From the NCBI GenBank assembly GCA_963693365.1, contig CAVNZM010000001.1:18414001-18478000 (forward strand): a stretch of DNA of 64,000 bases, read 5' to 3'. Source of the stretch: Amoebidium appalachense (taxonomy: Eukaryota; Ichthyosporea). Under the pieces are notes generated by a model. It made no database searches. It saw nothing but the letters and a program-made list of their open reading frames with translations, and was not told the DNA's origin. Shown here one piece after another: positions 43,607-55,370 of this stretch. Each line of letters starts with the position of its first letter. Position 1 is the first letter of the stretch. The position numbers and the translations under genes are program-made.

Positions 43607-43885
43607 TTTGCTCGGTATATCAAAGCAGGGTTCTATCGAGTGGGTTTTTGCTCGGTATATCAAAGCAGGGTTCTATCAGGTGGGTTTTTGCTCGGTATAT
43701 CAAAGCAGGGTTCTATCAGGTGGGTTTTTGCTCGGTATATCAAAGCAGGGTTCTATAAGGTGGGTTTTTGCTCAGTATATCAAAGCAGGGTTCTATCAGG
43801 TGGGTTTTTGCTCGGTATATCAAAGCCGGGTTCTATCAGGTGGATTTTTGCTCGGTATATCACAACAGGCATATATCAGGTGCAC
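43607..43885 (+). repeat. 40-bp minisatellite, about 7 copies
   Basis: Tandem 40-bp units of the form TTTTTGCTCGGTATATCAAA then GCAGGGTTCTATCAGGTGGG. The first five or six units are nearly identical and the last (43845-43885) is diverged. Because 40 is not a multiple of three, overlapping open frames show the same peptides in different order; these are not genes. It lies just beyond the 3' end of the minus-strand gene at 43902. Confidence 0.95.
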
Positions 43886-43901
43886 GGATGTCCAGATCTT
43901 A

Positions 43902-44741
43902 TTACTTTCCCTTTCCGGTTGCGGCATGCACAACATCCTTTTTATAATTGCTACTTCCACTGTCCTTTGGTCCAACCCTCGCAAAGGAAAAAGAAAATAC
44001 TGTTGACCTAACCCCTCCCCCCCTCCCCCCCTTCTGTACACCATCCCTCTTCCCAATGCTGCCGCACATGCCACCGAACCCCACTCAACCCATTCATTAT
44101 AGTAAGTTAAACCACTCGGATCCGGGACCACCACCCTACCAGATTACATCAATCCTCTTCCCCCCTCTCCCCCCCCTCCCCTCCCCCCCCCCTCCCCCCC
44201 CCCCCCCCCTCCTCCCACCCACCCATCCGTCGACCGAACGTGACCCCCCATCAACCCGGTTCTGATCCCATTTCTTCCTCATCGCACCACTACGAATGCT
44301 ATTCCCCACGGTAGCCCAATTGCAACCATTCTCCCTCACAGATTCCGCATGTATGATCACACCATAGCCTTTCTTTGCTGCCGGGGGGGGGGGGGGGGGG
44401 GGGGGGGGGGAGCCGGGGGGGTGGAGGGTGGGGAGGGGAGGGGGGAGAAGGTGGGTGAGTGGGTCGGTGGGGGGGGGGGGGGGGGGAGGGGAGGTTGTTT
44501 GAGCTACATTAGCTGTTTCTGCGACCACGCATTGGGGAGGGGAGGGAAGGAGGCTTTTAAGACAAGATAGTTGGAATAGATGGGAGGGGGGTGGTGGGGA
44601 GGTGAGGGGGGAAAGGGGGGGGGGCCCGGGTGGGGAGACGGGTGGAAACTTTCGACACAATGTAAGGTCATAGCCACTTGACCTTTCTCTATCAGTAGGC
44701 TGCCGCGCATGCGGAGGTGTGTCCGTGGCAGGTGAGAGAGA

Positions 44742-44790
<49 letters not shown>

Positions 44791-46217
44791 CGCGCGCGCG
44801 CGTGTGGTTATGGAGGGGGAGGGGGGGAAGGGAGGGATGGACAGGTATACTATGATAGCCTACGGTCTTATAGCAAAGACCATTTTCCACCCTTGATGCC
44901 AGAGAGGGGACCCGGCGGAGTGGGGGATGGTGGAAGGGGGTGGGGGGGGGGAGGAGGGGAGGGGGTTGGGGGGGGGAGGAGGGGGGTAACTAAATATATG
45001 TCGTGGAATTTCGACTTTGACATATACCTTGCCGTTTTAAAATGTGATACTCTTGTTCTTCTGCGGAATTCTCTTCTGGAAAAAAGGGGTGACGGGTTGC
45101 TGCCCCCGAGGGGATAGGGAGAGCATTTTTTTTTGGGGGGGGGGAGGGGGGGGGGGGGGGTGAGGGAGGGGGGTTTCAATGCGGATGGGATGAACTACTG
45201 ACAGTCATCACAGAAAAATCCCCCCCGGTATTCCAACGAATTTTCAAAATGTTGTGGAAAAGGGCAGGGTTTCAAAAATTGCTCTGCAGAGTACAAAGCA
45301 CAGCCCATCAGGTGCAAAGTGAGGGACACAGCAACACATGCAACTTGGAGCACACAAAAACAAAAAAAAATTGCACTAACTTAGCACAGTCCACTTCCGA
45401 GGGGGCCGAAAAATCTTACCAACCGTATTCGCATTGGCTTCCCACCCTTCATTCTACTTGTGGATATATAACCTCAAGCAGGAAATTGGGGGAGAGCTTG
45501 GAAGTGATTGGTTCCCTGCACCGTAATGGGGGGGGGGGGGGGGGGGGGAGGGAGGGGCTTTGGTTATTTCAAGTTTATTTTATTTTATTTTGCAGTATTT
45601 TTTTCCCCCTAGGGCTGAGAGGGGGTGGGGGTGGGGGGTGGGGCTTGGGGGGAGGGGGAGGGGATGTGACGTATCATAGTTGAAAGCGCTCACACCGCCC
45701 ACCCTAACCATCAGAACCACGCAATAAACAGATTTATTGGTGTCAAGAGTCACCAAATTGGGAGCCAATGTTTCATTATTTCTGCCCTTGCAGTAATGAA
45801 GCCGGGGTTGGTGGGAGAGGGGGTGGGTGTGTGTGTGGGTGGGTGGGTGGGGGGGGGGGGGGGGGGGGGGGGGGGGGAAGGGAAGGGGTACGGGCATCTC
45901 GAAAACCTGACTAACGGGGCGGGCGGGGGGGGGGGGGGGGGGGGGGGGGGGAGGGGGGAATGGGGTGGTGGGGGCTAAAAGGGGCGAGGACTGGGGATTC
46001 GAAAGTAGGGCAATCTTTGTGACTAGAAACGTATTTCACGCTCAAGGAAATAAATCACTAGGTGCGAGGATAGGCAGAAAACATTACACCACCTAGACTG
46101 GTTAACAGGTGTTACAGGAGAACATCTGCCGTACGGCAAAAAATAATCGTAGCGCAATCATTGGGGGGGGGGGGGGGGGGGGGGGGGGAGGGCGGGAGGG
46201 GGGGGGGGGGAGGGAGT

Positions 46218-46248
<31 letters not shown>

Positions 46249-46517
46249 GGGGGGCGGGGGAGGAGGGTGGGAGAGAGGGAGGACGAAGGGATTGATGCGC
46301 TAGCTACAACGGCTAATAGAATGAAAGCAGCCCCCCCTCTCCCCCCCCCTCCCCGCCCCTCCCCCCTCCTCTCTCTCTTTTCCGCCCCCCTCCCCCTCCC
46401 CCCCCCCCCCCAACCCTCAACCACTCCCGCCCCCCCGTCCTTTTTGGTTCCACAACCCTCACCTTCCTTTTTGAGCAACTGATCTAACAGCCTATTGGTC
46501 ACCTCAGCAGGAGCCAT
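43902..46517 (-). CDS. Unrecognised multi-exon gene (C-terminal 145 aa well supported)
   Basis: I do not recognise the family. Minus-strand exons 45281-45238, 45075-45028, 44891-44851, 44377-44245, 44135-44040 and 43977-43902 join in phase into 146 codons ending in TAA. Visible segments are CPFPQHFENSREFRRRTRV, GLCYKTVGYH, GYGVIIHAESVRENG, VVVPDPSGLTYYNEW, then a Lys-rich tail ending ATGKGK. Upstream, 45515-45458 (KLSPNFLLEVIYPQ) joins in phase. A strand-like exon near 45786-45709 (NLVTLDTNKSVYCVVLM) and a start exon at 46517 (MAPAEVTNRLLDQLLKK) are plausible, but I could not join them without a phase conflict, so at least one exon is missing or wrong. The last intron is unusually short (62 nt). 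The product looks soluble, with no signal peptide or membrane segment. Confidence 0.45.
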
Positions 46518-47086
46518 ATCTATCCTTCTCGTGGCAAAACTCCGTAAATGCTAGCGGACTAAGCATGTGTGGATACGTGCTTGCCTGGCTAGTTTGTGCA
46601 TGAGACAGAAGGAGACGTCTTGCAGGGGATCAGTAACCAGTGACTAGCAGCAGCAGCAAGGGTGAGAGGGGGGTGGAAAGGGGGGTGGATGGGGAACGGG
46701 GGGAAGGGGGGGGAGAGGGAGGGGCGGGGGGAGAGGGGAAAGGGGAGGTCGGGGGGGACGAGGGGGAGGGGAGGGGGGGGGGGGAGGGGGTGAGGAGGGC
46801 ACTTATCTAATACGGTAACGGAATCGGATGCAACAGTTCTCTTGTTGATGGGGAGGAGGGGGAGGGGGGATGTGTGTGTGTGTGGGTGGGTGTGTGTGTG
46901 GGAGGGGGGGGAAAGAGGGAGGAGGAGAAGGGGAGAAGGGAGGGGGGGGAGGAGGGGGGAGGAGGGGGAGGAGAAGGGGGAGGGGGGGGGGAGGGGGGGG
47001 GGGGGGGGGGCATACCAAAAAATTATTAGAAGCTGCAGGAACAGGTGTGCTGATAGAAGCAATATGATATTATCGTGATGCCATGT

Positions 47087-47520
<434 letters not shown>

Positions 47521-47562
47521 TGTACACGTGTGTGTGCGTGTGGAATATTCGTCTCGTCATAA

Positions 47563-47670
47563 CATGTGCTTGTCTAAGGTTTGTCCATGCACGTGTGCAG
47601 CTGAATTGACGTCCAACACGTGCTTGTCTAAGGTTTGTCCATGCACGTGTGCAGCTGAATTGACGTCAAC
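47563..47670 (+). repeat. 54-bp direct tandem duplication
   Basis: Two adjacent near-identical 54-bp copies, each with GTGCTTGTCTAAGGTTTGTC and a CACGTGTGCAGCTGAATTGA segment. It lies just past the GT array. No further copies were seen. Confidence 0.9.
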
Positions 47671-48898
47671 ACAAGGAAGACCTTACTACTCAGCACCACT
47701 TGGTGTGGCTGGCACTTGGTAGGTCTGTCCACTGAATCGGACATGAACTTGTGTGGCACTGCATCAGTTTAGCATTTTTTGCCGCCATGTACTGTATGCC
47801 ATTGTGTTTGTGCGTGCTAAGTGTACACTAAGCATTCCACTACAAATGTATAATATGACCGATAAACCATTATAAGCTCTCCTTGAATGATTCAAGAAGT
47901 GAGTAGTCTGAAATCATTCCGGAGCTGCTACCGATATGCCAGAGCCAAATTTCAAGTTACTGAAATGTTCGTGCAAAACGGGTCACAGTTGGTCAGCATT
48001 ATCATTATTATACTTCCGTGTGTGGGTGTAAATGTGCCCGCGTAGTACTGCCCATTATTATGCATAACCCAAAGTATATCGGTAAGGGGATCATTTTAAG
48101 TGGTGGCTGTGTCACCACAGCTGCAGTTCCCGCACTTCAAACACCGGTGAAACCGAGTAGATACTAGCCTAGGAATCTGAACCTTCCGAGTTAGACATTG
48201 AACATCGATACTGTACACGGGCGGGTAACTGGTAGTGCACTAATGTTACAGTTGCTGCACAAATATATGTTGCATCCATGCAAGATTTAGCGTGGGCAGC
48301 CAGTGCGGGGCATAATTTTGTTGGCCACTGAAGGCATTAGCCTGAAAGGTCAGTTGAGGTTTTTGGTCAATACTAATTATGCATAACTGTACATGTTGTC
48401 TCTGCATGAAGAAACCGTAATACAAGTGAAGATATTCTTCGCCCACAGTACAGGTACAAGCTGTCTAGCGGCACATGCACGTGCCCAATCGTTTTTGTCC
48501 ATCCTCCTACTACTAGCTTATCAAGGGATTTTCACACTCACGCCGTAGGCCTAGTGTTCTCTAGAAAACACCTTTTCATGTGTCGGCGAACAAACGTGTT
48601 GGATCTGCGGATCTGAATTCCTTGTAATATATGTAACTGGCGCGAGTTGATTGGTGGACTAAATCTCTGGAGTCTCCCCAGAATCCCGGGGCGGAAATTC
48701 TTGAGTATGTCATGATTCAAAATAAGTAAGGGTTGACAAGCAATATTGCTTCAAGCTAGTTTTTTTACCATTTATAACATACAACAGAATGTTGTTTATT
48801 ATTCTGTGCTACGTTTGAACCATTTGCCTCACTTAGAAAGGGCGGTATGCTTCAGCGCACTGGAGGACCCATGCGAAATTTGCTGCATTTCGAATCCT

Positions 48899-48967
48899 CC
48901 AATCAGATCATATTTTTAATCTGCCCAATCAGATTAGACGTTCGAATAACCCCTGCTAAGTATATAA
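48899..48967 (+). promoter_or_regulatory. Core promoter of copy 2: two CCAAT boxes plus TATA
   Basis: CCAATCAG at 48899-48906 and 48925-48932, then TATATAA at 48961-48967, about 70 bases before the ATG. Order, spacing and flanking words match the promoter of the inverted copy. Confidence 0.65.
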
Positions 48968-49037
48968 GGCCGCCGCATGGGATTCATTCACTCAGTGCGA
49001 TTACGTACAGCTTCAGTAACACACGCAAAAAACAAAA

Positions 49038-51434
49038 ATGGTGGACACGCAGGATATTAGCGCGCTCTTTGAGAAGGCGCAGCAGTTTGTGCGCGACGGC
49101 GGGCTGCAGGCGGCCACGGCCACGGCCGCGGACGAGCGCGAGCTCAGCCTGACGCTGTACGGGCTGTACAAGCAGGCCACGGCCGGGCGCTGCGATGCCC
49201 CCCAGCCGTCGTACTTTGACTTTGCCGGCCGCAAGAAGTGGCAGGCCTGGGCCGATTGCGGCGACATGGCCGCCGACGAGGCCAAGCGCCAGTACGTCAG
49301 CATCATCGACCAGCGCTGCCCGTCGTGGGCCGGCCCGGCCCGCGAGAGCGAGCTGCGGCGGGCCAGCGTGGTGGCCAGTGTGGAGGCCGACGCTGTGCAC
49401 AGCGCCTACTTTGTGACGGGCGCCACAGGGTTCCTCGGCAAGAACCTGCTTGCCGTTATGCTCAAGCGCAACCCCACGGCCACCTTCTACTGCCTGGCCT
49501 TTGAGGACGAGGCGGCCTTTGCCAAGATCTTTTCTGAGCGCTTTGGCGCCGATGCGAAGCGCATTGTGCGGGTGGGCGGCAACATCACCAAGCGCCACCT
49601 GGGCATGAGCGAGGAGCAGCTGCGCATGCTCAAGGACGAGGCCCGTGTGACGGTCATGTTCCACCTGGCCGCCCTGTACGACCTGCGGGCCACACAGGAG
49701 GCCAACCACGCGCTCAACGTCGAGGGCACCACGTATGCCGTCGAGGTGGCCAACATGCTGGGCGTGGAGTTCAACTACGTGTCGACCATTGTGGTGGCCG
49801 GCGACTACCAGGGCACGTTCATGGAGACCATGTTTGACGAGGGCCAGACCCACCACAACCCGTACTACAAGACCAAGTTCGACGCCGAGGCCATTGTGCG
49901 CGCGCAGTGCACCACGCCCCTGCGCATCTACCGCCCGGGCATTGTGATTGGCTCGTCCGAGACCGGCGAGGCCGAGAAGATTGACGGGCCCTACTACATG
50001 TTCGACACGATCCGCCAGCTGCGGCGCTATGTGCCCGAGTGGCTGACGCTGGTGGGCATCCGCGGGGAGAAGATCCCGCTGGTGCCGGTGGACTACGTGG
50101 TCAAGTGCATGGACGCCATTGCGCACCGCCCAGGCTGCGCCGGCAAGACGTTCCACCTGGTCGACCCCGAGCCCTGCAGCTTCCTGGACGTCTTCAACAT
50201 CTTCAGCACGGCAGCGCACGGGCCGGCGTTCTCGTCGCGCATCAGCGACACGGTGCTGGGCATGGTGCCCAACGACATGATCAAGAACGTGGTCAGCCAG
50301 TACCCCAAGTGCATGCAGTGGCCCTTCGACCTGGCCACGGCCATGACCGGCGTGCCCCAGGACGCCCTCAAGTACGCCTTCTGGGCCACCCGCTTCGACT
50401 GCAGCGCCACCCAGGCCGCCCTGGCTGCTGCTGGTACGGGCATCACGTGCGCGCCGCTGGCGTCGTACGCGTGGAAGTGCTGGGACTACTATGAGCGCGT
50501 GATGGTGCCCCGGCTGGCGTCAGCCAACCACCTGGCCAAGGAGGTGCGCGGGCGTGTGTGCCTGGTGACGGGCGGTGACAGCGGCATCGGCTGGGCCATC
50601 AGCCAGAAGCTGGCCGGGGCCGGGGCTGTGCTGGTGCTGGTGTCGTTTGACACGGCGGGGCTGGCGCGGGCCAAGGGCGAGCTGGAGGCGGTGTACCCGG
50701 GGGTGCAGGTGCACACGTACTACTGCAACCTGGCCAAGGAGGACGAGAGCACGGCGCTGCCCAAGCAGATCCTGGCCGACCTGGGCCATGTGGACGTGCT
50801 GGTCAACTGCGCCGGCCGCAGCATCCGGCGGTCGGTCATCTACGCTACGGACCGCTTCCACGACTTCAAGCGCACCATCGACCTCAACTACTACGGCTCC
50901 CTGGCCATGATCCTGGGCTTCCTCAACGCCATGCGTGCCCAGCGCTACGGCCGCGTCATTAACATCTCGTCCATTGGCGCGCAGACCAACCAGCCGCGCT
51001 TCTCGGCCTACGCCGCGTCCAAGGCCGCGCTGGACTCGTTCTCCCGCAGTCTCAACTCGGAGGTGGCGCACGAGAACGTGACGCTGCACACGGTGTACAT
51101 GCCGCTGGTCAAGACCAAGATGATTGCGCCCACGGCCACGCTGGACAAGAAGGCCGGCTTCAACTACTACAACATGGTGGCCATCACCCCCGAGGCTGCG
51201 GCCGACCTGGTGCTGTCGGCGCTGACCACGGGCCACAAGACCATTGCCACGCCCATGGGCAACGCCATGCAGGCCGTCTACTACTTCAGCCCTGAGCTGA
51301 TGGACCGCATCTTCAACTACATGTACAAGATCGAGCCCGAGAAGGCCCCCGAGGGTATGGCCCCCACCACCGACAGGGAGCTCTACAGCCAGACAATGGC
51401 CCTCGTCAACCTGTTTGGCGGCCTCGAGTTTTAG
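49038..51434 (+). CDS. ACBP-acyl-CoA reductase-SDR fusion, copy 2 (intronless)
   Basis: Second copy of the 798-aa three-domain enzyme, with the same predicted conversion of acyl-CoA towards fatty alcohol, for wax-ester or ether-lipid supply (inference). Relative to the minus-strand copy it has D3, A285, S522 and G527 in place of A, S, T and A; none is a catalytic residue. All ACBP ligands (Y41, Y44, K45, K67, Y86) and both SDR catalytic sets (Y276/K280; Y658/K662) are intact, so both copies look functional. ATG at 49038 follows an A-rich leader (CAAAAATGG). The coding region is clearly more GC-rich than flanking DNA and has no intron, unlike the other genes. Both coding and promoter sequences align with copy 1, so the duplicated unit spans roughly 48885-51790. 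Confidence 0.92.
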   Translation: MVDTQDISALFEKAQQFVRDGGLQAATATAADERELSLTLYGLYKQATAGRCDAPQPSYFDFAGRKKWQAWADCGDMAADEAKRQYVSIIDQRCPSWAGPARESELRRASVVASVEADAVHSAYFVTGATGFLGKNLLAVMLKRNPTATFYCLAFEDEAAFAKIFSERFGADAKRIVRVGGNITKRHLGMSEEQLRMLKDEARVTVMFHLAALYDLRATQEANHALNVEGTTYAVEVANMLGVEFNYVSTIVVAGDYQGTFMETMFDEGQTHHNPYYKTKFDAEAIVRAQCTTPLRIYRPGIVIGSSETGEAEKIDGPYYMFDTIRQLRRYVPEWLTLVGIRGEKIPLVPVDYVVKCMDAIAHRPGCAGKTFHLVDPEPCSFLDVFNIFSTAAHGPAFSSRISDTVLGMVPNDMIKNVVSQYPKCMQWPFDLATAMTGVPQDALKYAFWATRFDCSATQAALAAAGTGITCAPLASYAWKCWDYYERVMVPRLASANHLAKEVRGRVCLVTGGDSGIGWAISQKLAGAGAVLVLVSFDTAGLARAKGELEAVYPGVQVHTYYCNLAKEDESTALPKQILADLGHVDVLVNCAGRSIRRSVIYATDRFHDFKRTIDLNYYGSLAMILGFLNAMRAQRYGRVINISSIGAQTNQPRFSAYAASKAALDSFSRSLNSEVAHENVTLHTVYMPLVKTKMIAPTATLDKKAGFNYYNMVAITPEAAADLVLSALTTGHKTIATPMGNAMQAVYYFSPELMDRIFNYMYKIEPEKAPEGMAPTTDRELYSQTMALVNLFGGLEF

Positions 51435-52043
51435 TTTTTTAACGCTGGGCCCTGATTGGCTGCCGCAGATGTGTGGGTGATATGGTGTGGGGCACAGCGG
51501 GCACCGTGTTTTACTGGCTGAAGCAATCGTGTCTGCTAGTTTTTTACCCCTTATTTTTGGAAGCTAGAAAAAATAACCACTATGTTTGAATTCGATTCAA
51601 TAACGTCCAGGTTTCATAAAGAACTGCGCATCTGTGATGCGCGAATGAGGCAGTGCATTCGGGGACCAAGAAATTTAGGTTTAGTGTGTGGGAAAAATGT
51701 ATGATTCGTGTACATTAAGTACTAGTCTTCATTTCAACAAAAATAAAAATTGCACTGCACAGAAACTGCTCTTTGTTCAACCAATGCACACCACAGCCTC
51801 TGCCCTTGACTCCCCAGCCCAAACAGTCACGTGGGGCGAAAACGCGCGCACACACAGCAACACACACACCTACTAGGCACACAAAAAAAAAAAAGAGCAA
51901 AAATGTAGCATGGGGATGGATACACACCTGAGTGTGTGCACACACACACACACACAAACACTTGCTTGCACACACAAAGACCCACACACACTGTGACACA
52001 CAGCAAGCATACACACCCGTGTGCGCACACACAAACACACACA

Positions 52044-52117
<74 letters not shown>

Positions 52118-52135
52118 CACACACGACAAATGCAT

Positions 52136-52185
<50 letters not shown>

Positions 52186-53324
52186 GCTTGTGAGACACAC
52201 ACGCGCACACAGAAAGAATAAGCACGTGCCGTCACACACACACCGGCAGACACGACCCCCATGCACTCACACGGCAAGCAGTGGACCACACATGTGGCAA
52301 CCATACACGGCATGCGCACATGTGCACACCCACCTTCACCCTTATACCCCGGATTCACACACTATTATCTGAGCTTGGATCCCATACAGTATTTCCCCTC
52401 CCCCCCCCCCCCCCCCCCCTCCCCTCCCCCTTCCCACCCCCCCCTCCCCTCCCCGCACTTCACCTCCCCCCCCCCCCCCCCCTCCCCCTCCCGTTCCCTC
52501 CCACCCCTCCCCCCCTGCCCCCCCCACACACACCTGTGCGTAGTCCAACTTTTCACTTTGCCATTACCAGCAAATCGCTGTTACACAAACCTGTCCGGGC
52601 ACGGGCACAGGCACACACGTTCACACACAGGCACCCACCCACACCCACGCACCCACCCATACACCCACAGGCTGTTGCATGCCCGGACCTTCACATGAGC
52701 TCACCTACACATACACCGGCAGGGGTCACACACTACTTTGCAATCACACACACGTACAATGTACACACAGCCACAAACCCAGGACCCACACACTAGCACG
52801 TTTACCACATGATTGTCGCACACACGGGCCAAAGTCTATTTCCTACATAAACTTGTTTTTGTGTACCGGCCCCCCCGGCCTCTCCCCCTCTCCCCCTCTC
52901 CCCCTTCCCCCCCCCGGGCACTCCGAGAAGAGTAAAGAATACTTAACAATCAATGCTTATTTGAAGGATTTAGTTTGCGAGTTTGTGTGATTTGTACATA
53001 CTGGCGCAAGTGACTTTGTACACGCGAACGCTTATGGTTTACTAACGTGGCCCACATGCATGCCTTCATCGTTGTTTTTTATTTTTATTATTATTTTTCC
53101 GTTTGTACTACATATTATCATGCACCACCGTCTCAATGTGGGGGTCACTCATGGTCCCTCCCTGCAGGTGTGCAAAACACGTGTGTGTGTGTATGTGTGT
53201 GCCCGTGTGCGCGAGTGTGCGCACATGTGTATTCAGCAAGTGCATGGTCATTATCCAGAAATTATGATCTGCACTTTATATATATGATTTTTATCCTTTT
53301 TTTTTTTTTTTTTTTGGCATGCCT

Positions 53325-53361
<37 letters not shown>

Positions 53362-53423
53362 TTGGTTGGTAATCATAATCATTATCGAGAACTTGTCGCA
53401 GTGCACTCATCATTTTATTTAAG

Positions 53424-53454
<31 letters not shown>

Positions 53455-53949
53455 CTGCCCTTCCCTCTCACGCCTTCTTCCATGCATGGTGTCTGCACAT
53501 CCAAAGTAACTTGAAACCACAACAATCACTCAGGCATTTCTCAGTGACACATTCCACGAACCTGCCAAAGGCATCACTATTCATACCTGCACCCCATATC
53601 GCAAGCCAACTACTGTGCACACACTACGTTCATGCCTACGTGCATCTCACAAACAAAAGATTGCATCCACACCGCTCTTCAGGTAACAAATTACTTGATC
53701 TGATCAGGTATTTATTTCGGACGTTCTCTGTCCGCTAAGCTATTATCTTTCTTTCGTTCAAATTATTTAGGCTAATGACTACTTCATATCAACACTAGCC
53801 AAGCCCCCCCCCCCCCCCCCCCCCACACACACACGTAAATGCCTCCGAGGGGGTGACGCTGCGTGTATGCCCACAGCACACATGCACGCCTAGCCCCACA
53901 CATCCAAATAAGGCTATGTCCTCTTCCTTTTAAGGGTGCAGCCACAGCA
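51435..53949. other. 3' flank of copy 2 and spacer with CA and C-rich arrays
   Basis: 51435-51790 aligns with the 3' flank of copy 1. (CA)n arrays follow (about 51940-52185), then C-rich DNA (52396-52530) and GC-containing CA-like DNA. T, G and C runs lie at 53298-53360 and 53429-53455. No exon is supported between this gene and the methyltransferase stop at 53950. Confidence 0.6.
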
Positions 53950-54187
53950 TCACTTGTCCATCGGCTTGACGGCAGCAAAACGTAGTCTGACATAGTCTGC
54001 CGTCCAGGCCCCTGTGACGTCATCATAGAGCTGGCCCCGTACCTCTTCCTGCACCTCCCTCAGCACCGCCGCTTTTTCTTCTGCCGTCATGTCCTGGGTC
54101 GTCGGAGGTGGATGGGTTGGGAAGGGGGGGGGGGGGAGGTGTGTGTGTGTGTGTGTGCGTATGTGCGTGTGTATGTGTGTGTGTGGG

Positions 54188-54246
<59 letters not shown>

Positions 54247-55291
54247 AATAGTTGAGTATGGTTGTGGGGGCAGTGTTTAAAAACACAGCATGTAGTTTCC
54301 CATCCTCCCATCCCCCCCCCCCCCCCCCCCCCCCCAAAACAAAACAAAACAAAAAAACACCCCACTATTCAAACCTTCTTCCCCCCTCCCCCCCCCCCCA
54401 CCTCCCTCCCCAACCTCCCACACACGCCCCCCCCTCCCCCCCCCCCCCCCACCCCGCCCCTACCCCCCTCTATACACACCCACAAACACCCGTCCCCCCC
54501 CATCCCCTCTCCCCCCCCCCCCCCCCCCCCCCCCAACACACACACCACACGAACAAAAACAATCCACCTACACCCACCCACCCACAACCCCCCCACCTAC
54601 ACACACACTCTCAAGCACCCACCCACACACTTGCACGTGCCCACCTTTGTAAAGGACATTGCAAAGGTTTGCAGCCACCCCTCCACATTTGTGCACAGCG
54701 GTGTAGGCCTTGGTATTGTCTGTATGTAGGCCACACGAAACCCTTGCTTCTCCAGCCGACCACGAAACTCTTCCTCCGTAGGAAACAGCCACGGATCCCT
54801 GTGTGTGTGTGTGTGTGTGTGTAGGGGTTTGGGGGTTTAGTGTTTAGTTTTTTGAATTTTCAAGGGCTCCCACAACAGGAGAAGGGCCCTCGGCAGGGGG
54901 GGAGGTGGGGGGAGGCGGGAGGGGGGAGGGGGGGAAGGAGAGGGGTGTATTTGTGTATGGACGGAACACGGTGCATGACATGAAAGGGCATGCAAACAAG
55001 CAGGCAGAAAGGATTTCCGGAGGGGGTTCAGGTCGTCTGACAGGAGAAGGGAAGAGGGTGTCCTATGCAAAGAGGTGCAGGCGCATGTGTGAAATATCAT
55101 TCGCTGTATGTGCCATCGTTCCTTCACTCGTGTGCAACTGTTCTATAATTAGCAATATCCAACCATGCTTGTGCACGTGCCTGCCTGTGCAGAGGCCCTC
55201 TGTGTGTGTCTGTGTGTGTTTTTCAGGCCTGGTGATAATGGTGATGGCAGGTGCTTGTATGGGCGATGACGATGGTGGTGGTGGTCTGTGC

Positions 55292-55370
<79 letters not shown>

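Noticed and set aside
43607-43885. CRISPR-like array
   Set aside because: Units are contiguous tandem copies without unique spacers; eukaryotic minisatellite.
43461-44011. Open frames with repeated GFCSVYQSRVLS-type peptides
   Set aside because: They are translations of the 40-bp minisatellite, which shifts frame each unit.
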